The notes below the pieces were generated by a model. That model did not search any database. It was not told the DNA's origin and saw only the letters and a list, made by a program, of their open reading frames with translations. From an uncultured Clostridia bacterium (GTDB taxonomy: Bacteria > Bacillota > Clostridia > Peptostreptococcales > Anaerovoracaceae), in the NCBI GenBank assembly GCA_934277655.1, contig CAKQVC010000107.1:1-7046 (forward strand): a DNA stretch of 7,046 nt. The letters are read 5' to 3'. Shown here in pieces: positions 5,527 through 7,046 of the stretch; position 1 is the stretch's first letter, and each line of letters begins with the position of its first letter. The translations under genes were made by a program, and so were the position numbers.

Positions 5527-7046
5527 ATGCATGCAGTTAAAAAAGTCGTGATCCTCTACAGAAGCCCGCAGGCCGTGAGCAATACAGGAGTGATCCAGTT
5601 CATTAAAAATAATTTGGAGGAGATCTTTGGAGATCGTCTTCTTGTCGAAAATTGTTTTCTTGCCGATCTGAATGATCAGAATAAACTGGAGGCAGATGCT
5701 TTCCTAGCCATTGATGAGCGAGTTTTTCAAAGAGCAAAAGAATACGTGGACAATTTTCATAGCGTGATAAAAATAAATCGCACCATTGAGCAGCATGTTT
5801 TGAAAAGGCTCTTGGATATACCTGCAGGGACAAATGTTCTGATCGTAAACGACTCGTACAGCACTGCAGTGGATACGATCAACGGTTTTTTTGAAATGGG
5901 CATCAGTCACATTAACATGATCGCCTATGACAGGAAGCTGGCACACACCGGTATCTATGATCATCTCACAGTCGCAGTCACTCCGGCAGAGAGACAATTC
6001 GTTCCGGCGCACATCAAAGAGATCATAGATATCGGTTATAGAAAAATCAGCTTTGATACAATGTTCAGACTCATGAAATCGTTGAATTTGGACATCAGCG
6101 TGGTAAACAGAAATCTTTTTCGATATATACACACACTAGCCGCCCCGGATGCCATATTCCATACGAATTACGTGAATGAATACTTGAAAAGCGAAGCTTT
6201 GCATAAAATAGCAAATACAAGTCAATTAGGGATCCTGCTGATTGACAATGCCGGAAAGGTGATTTACGCAAACGATAAGTCCAAGGAGATCACAAAATCA
6301 AGGGGAAACGAGTACGACCTTTCGTTCCTTCAGGATCAAGACGATCGTTATGACAGTCACCCGATCAAGTTGATGGAGGAAACTGTCGGCTACTATATTA
6401 CGATCCAGGAGGAAAGCAAGTTATCACTAGGTGAAAAGGCGAACCATAAAAAGGGTCATGTCGCAAAACATCATTTCCAAAACATTATTTTTTGTTCCGA
6501 AGAAATGAAGAATGCAGTGCAGACCGCAGAACAGATGGTACAGTCGGAGCACACTGTGCTCATATATGGTGAAAGCGGCACTGGCAAGGAACTTTTCGCA
6601 CAATCTATCCATAACGCTTCGCCGCGCAAGAGGAAACCGTTTGTGGCGGTAAACTGCGCTGCGCTGCCTGAAAATCTGCTGGAAAGCGAGTTGTTCGGTT
6701 ATGAAGCAGGCGCCTTTACCGGCGCAAATGCAAAAGGAAAAATCGGACTATTTGAACAAGCAAACCACGGAACGATCTTCCTTGATGAGATTGGAGATGT
6801 TACGCCGAACCTGCAGGCCAGGCTCCTTCGAACCATTCAGGAAAAACAAATTATGCGGATCGGCAGCGACCGCATCATTGATATCGATGTACGCCTCATC
6901 ACCGCTACCAATAAAGATCTGATGCTTGAAGTTCAGGAGGGTCATTTCAGAAGTGACTTGTTTTATCGTTTGAATGTCTTGCCGATCCGCATACCCCCGC
7001 TTCGAGCCAGAATGCAAGACGTCATTCCATTGCTGCATCATTTCCT
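5527..7046 (+). CDS. Sigma-54-dependent enhancer-binding activator with PAS domain (C-terminus cut by window edge)
   Basis: 506 full codons plus two bases are visible, open to the right edge. The ATG at 5527 is supported by AAAGG (5512-5516) ten bases upstream. Residues 1-220 are an N-terminal region I cannot assign to a family; it is not an obvious phosphoacceptor receiver domain. Residues about 223-297 look like a PAS domain (GILLIDNAGKVIYAND at 235-250). A linker rich in Lys and His leads into the AAA+ domain from about 318: Walker A GESGTGKE (348-355), the sigma-54-contacting GAFTGA loop (395-400), Walker B TIFLDE (416-421), sensor I region ITATN (458-462) and the FRSDLFYRLNV segment with arginine-finger residues (474-484). 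The Fis-type helix-turn-helix expected at the end is outside the window. The intact GAFTGA means it should activate sigma-54 RNA polymerase, most likely at the divergent permease-peptidase promoter. Confidence 0.93.
   Translation, partial: MHAVKKVVILYRSPQAVSNTGVIQFIKNNLEEIFGDRLLVENCFLADLNDQNKLEADAFLAIDERVFQRAKEYVDNFHSVIKINRTIEQHVLKRLLDIPAGTNVLIVNDSYSTAVDTINGFFEMGISHINMIAYDRKLAHTGIYDHLTVAVTPAERQFVPAHIKEIIDIGYRKISFDTMFRLMKSLNLDISVVNRNLFRYIHTLAAPDAIFHTNYVNEYLKSEALHKIANTSQLGILLIDNAGKVIYANDKSKEITKSRGNEYDLSFLQDQDDRYDSHPIKLMEETVGYYITIQEESKLSLGEKANHKKGHVAKHHFQNIIFCSEEMKNAVQTAEQMVQSEHTVLIYGESGTGKELFAQSIHNASPRKRKPFVAVNCAALPENLLESELFGYEAGAFTGANAKGKIGLFEQANHGTIFLDEIGDVTPNLQARLLRTIQEKQIMRIGSDRIIDIDVRLITATNKDLMLEVQEGHFRSDLFYRLNVLPIRIPPLRARMQDVIPLLHHF

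Noticed and set aside
5704..6132. 142-codon minus-strand frame inside the activator gene
   Set aside because: Antisense to the continuous activator coding sequence; no independent promoter or ribosome site seen.

Overview
The window looks like a chromosomal piece of a low-to-moderate GC, anaerobic Bacillota, most likely class Clostridia. The evidence is purine-rich Shine-Dalgarno sites, sigma-A promoters with strong TATAAT/TATACT -10 boxes, intrinsic terminators, a YfcC-type permease, and a sigma-54 activator with a PAS domain. Genus cannot be fixed from sequence alone. It holds five protein genes, two cut by the window edges. I see no rRNA, tRNA, CRISPR array, or complete mobile element.

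Left module (1-2933). A MalT/LuxR-type STAND ATPase regulator runs leftward off the window (1-1311, minus). It diverges from a 442-residue cytosolic protein of unknown function (1543-2871, plus). The 231-bp gap between them carries one plausible promoter in each direction. A hairpin follows the unknown gene.

Centre (2934-3034). A short intergenic stretch holds a strong 13-bp GC-rich terminator hairpin. It ends the leftward operon of the right module and probably also stops rightward transcription.

Right module (2973-7046). A YfcC/DcuC-superfamily permease and a DppA-like M55 D-aminopeptidase form a two-gene leftward operon (5262 to 3035). A sigma-54 enhancer-binding activator (5527 to the right edge, plus) diverges from it. 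The 264-bp gap contains a near-perfect -24/-12 sigma-54 promoter facing the permease, a CGGC-based palindrome upstream of it as a candidate activator site, a sigma-A promoter for the activator, and an 8-bp inverted repeat over that promoter's start region. The simplest reading is a self-contained circuit: the activator senses an unknown signal and switches on uptake of a peptide or amino-acid substrate, together with cytosolic hydrolysis of D-residue-containing peptides. The parts are recognisable families; the substrate, the signal and the activator's N-terminal region are unknown.
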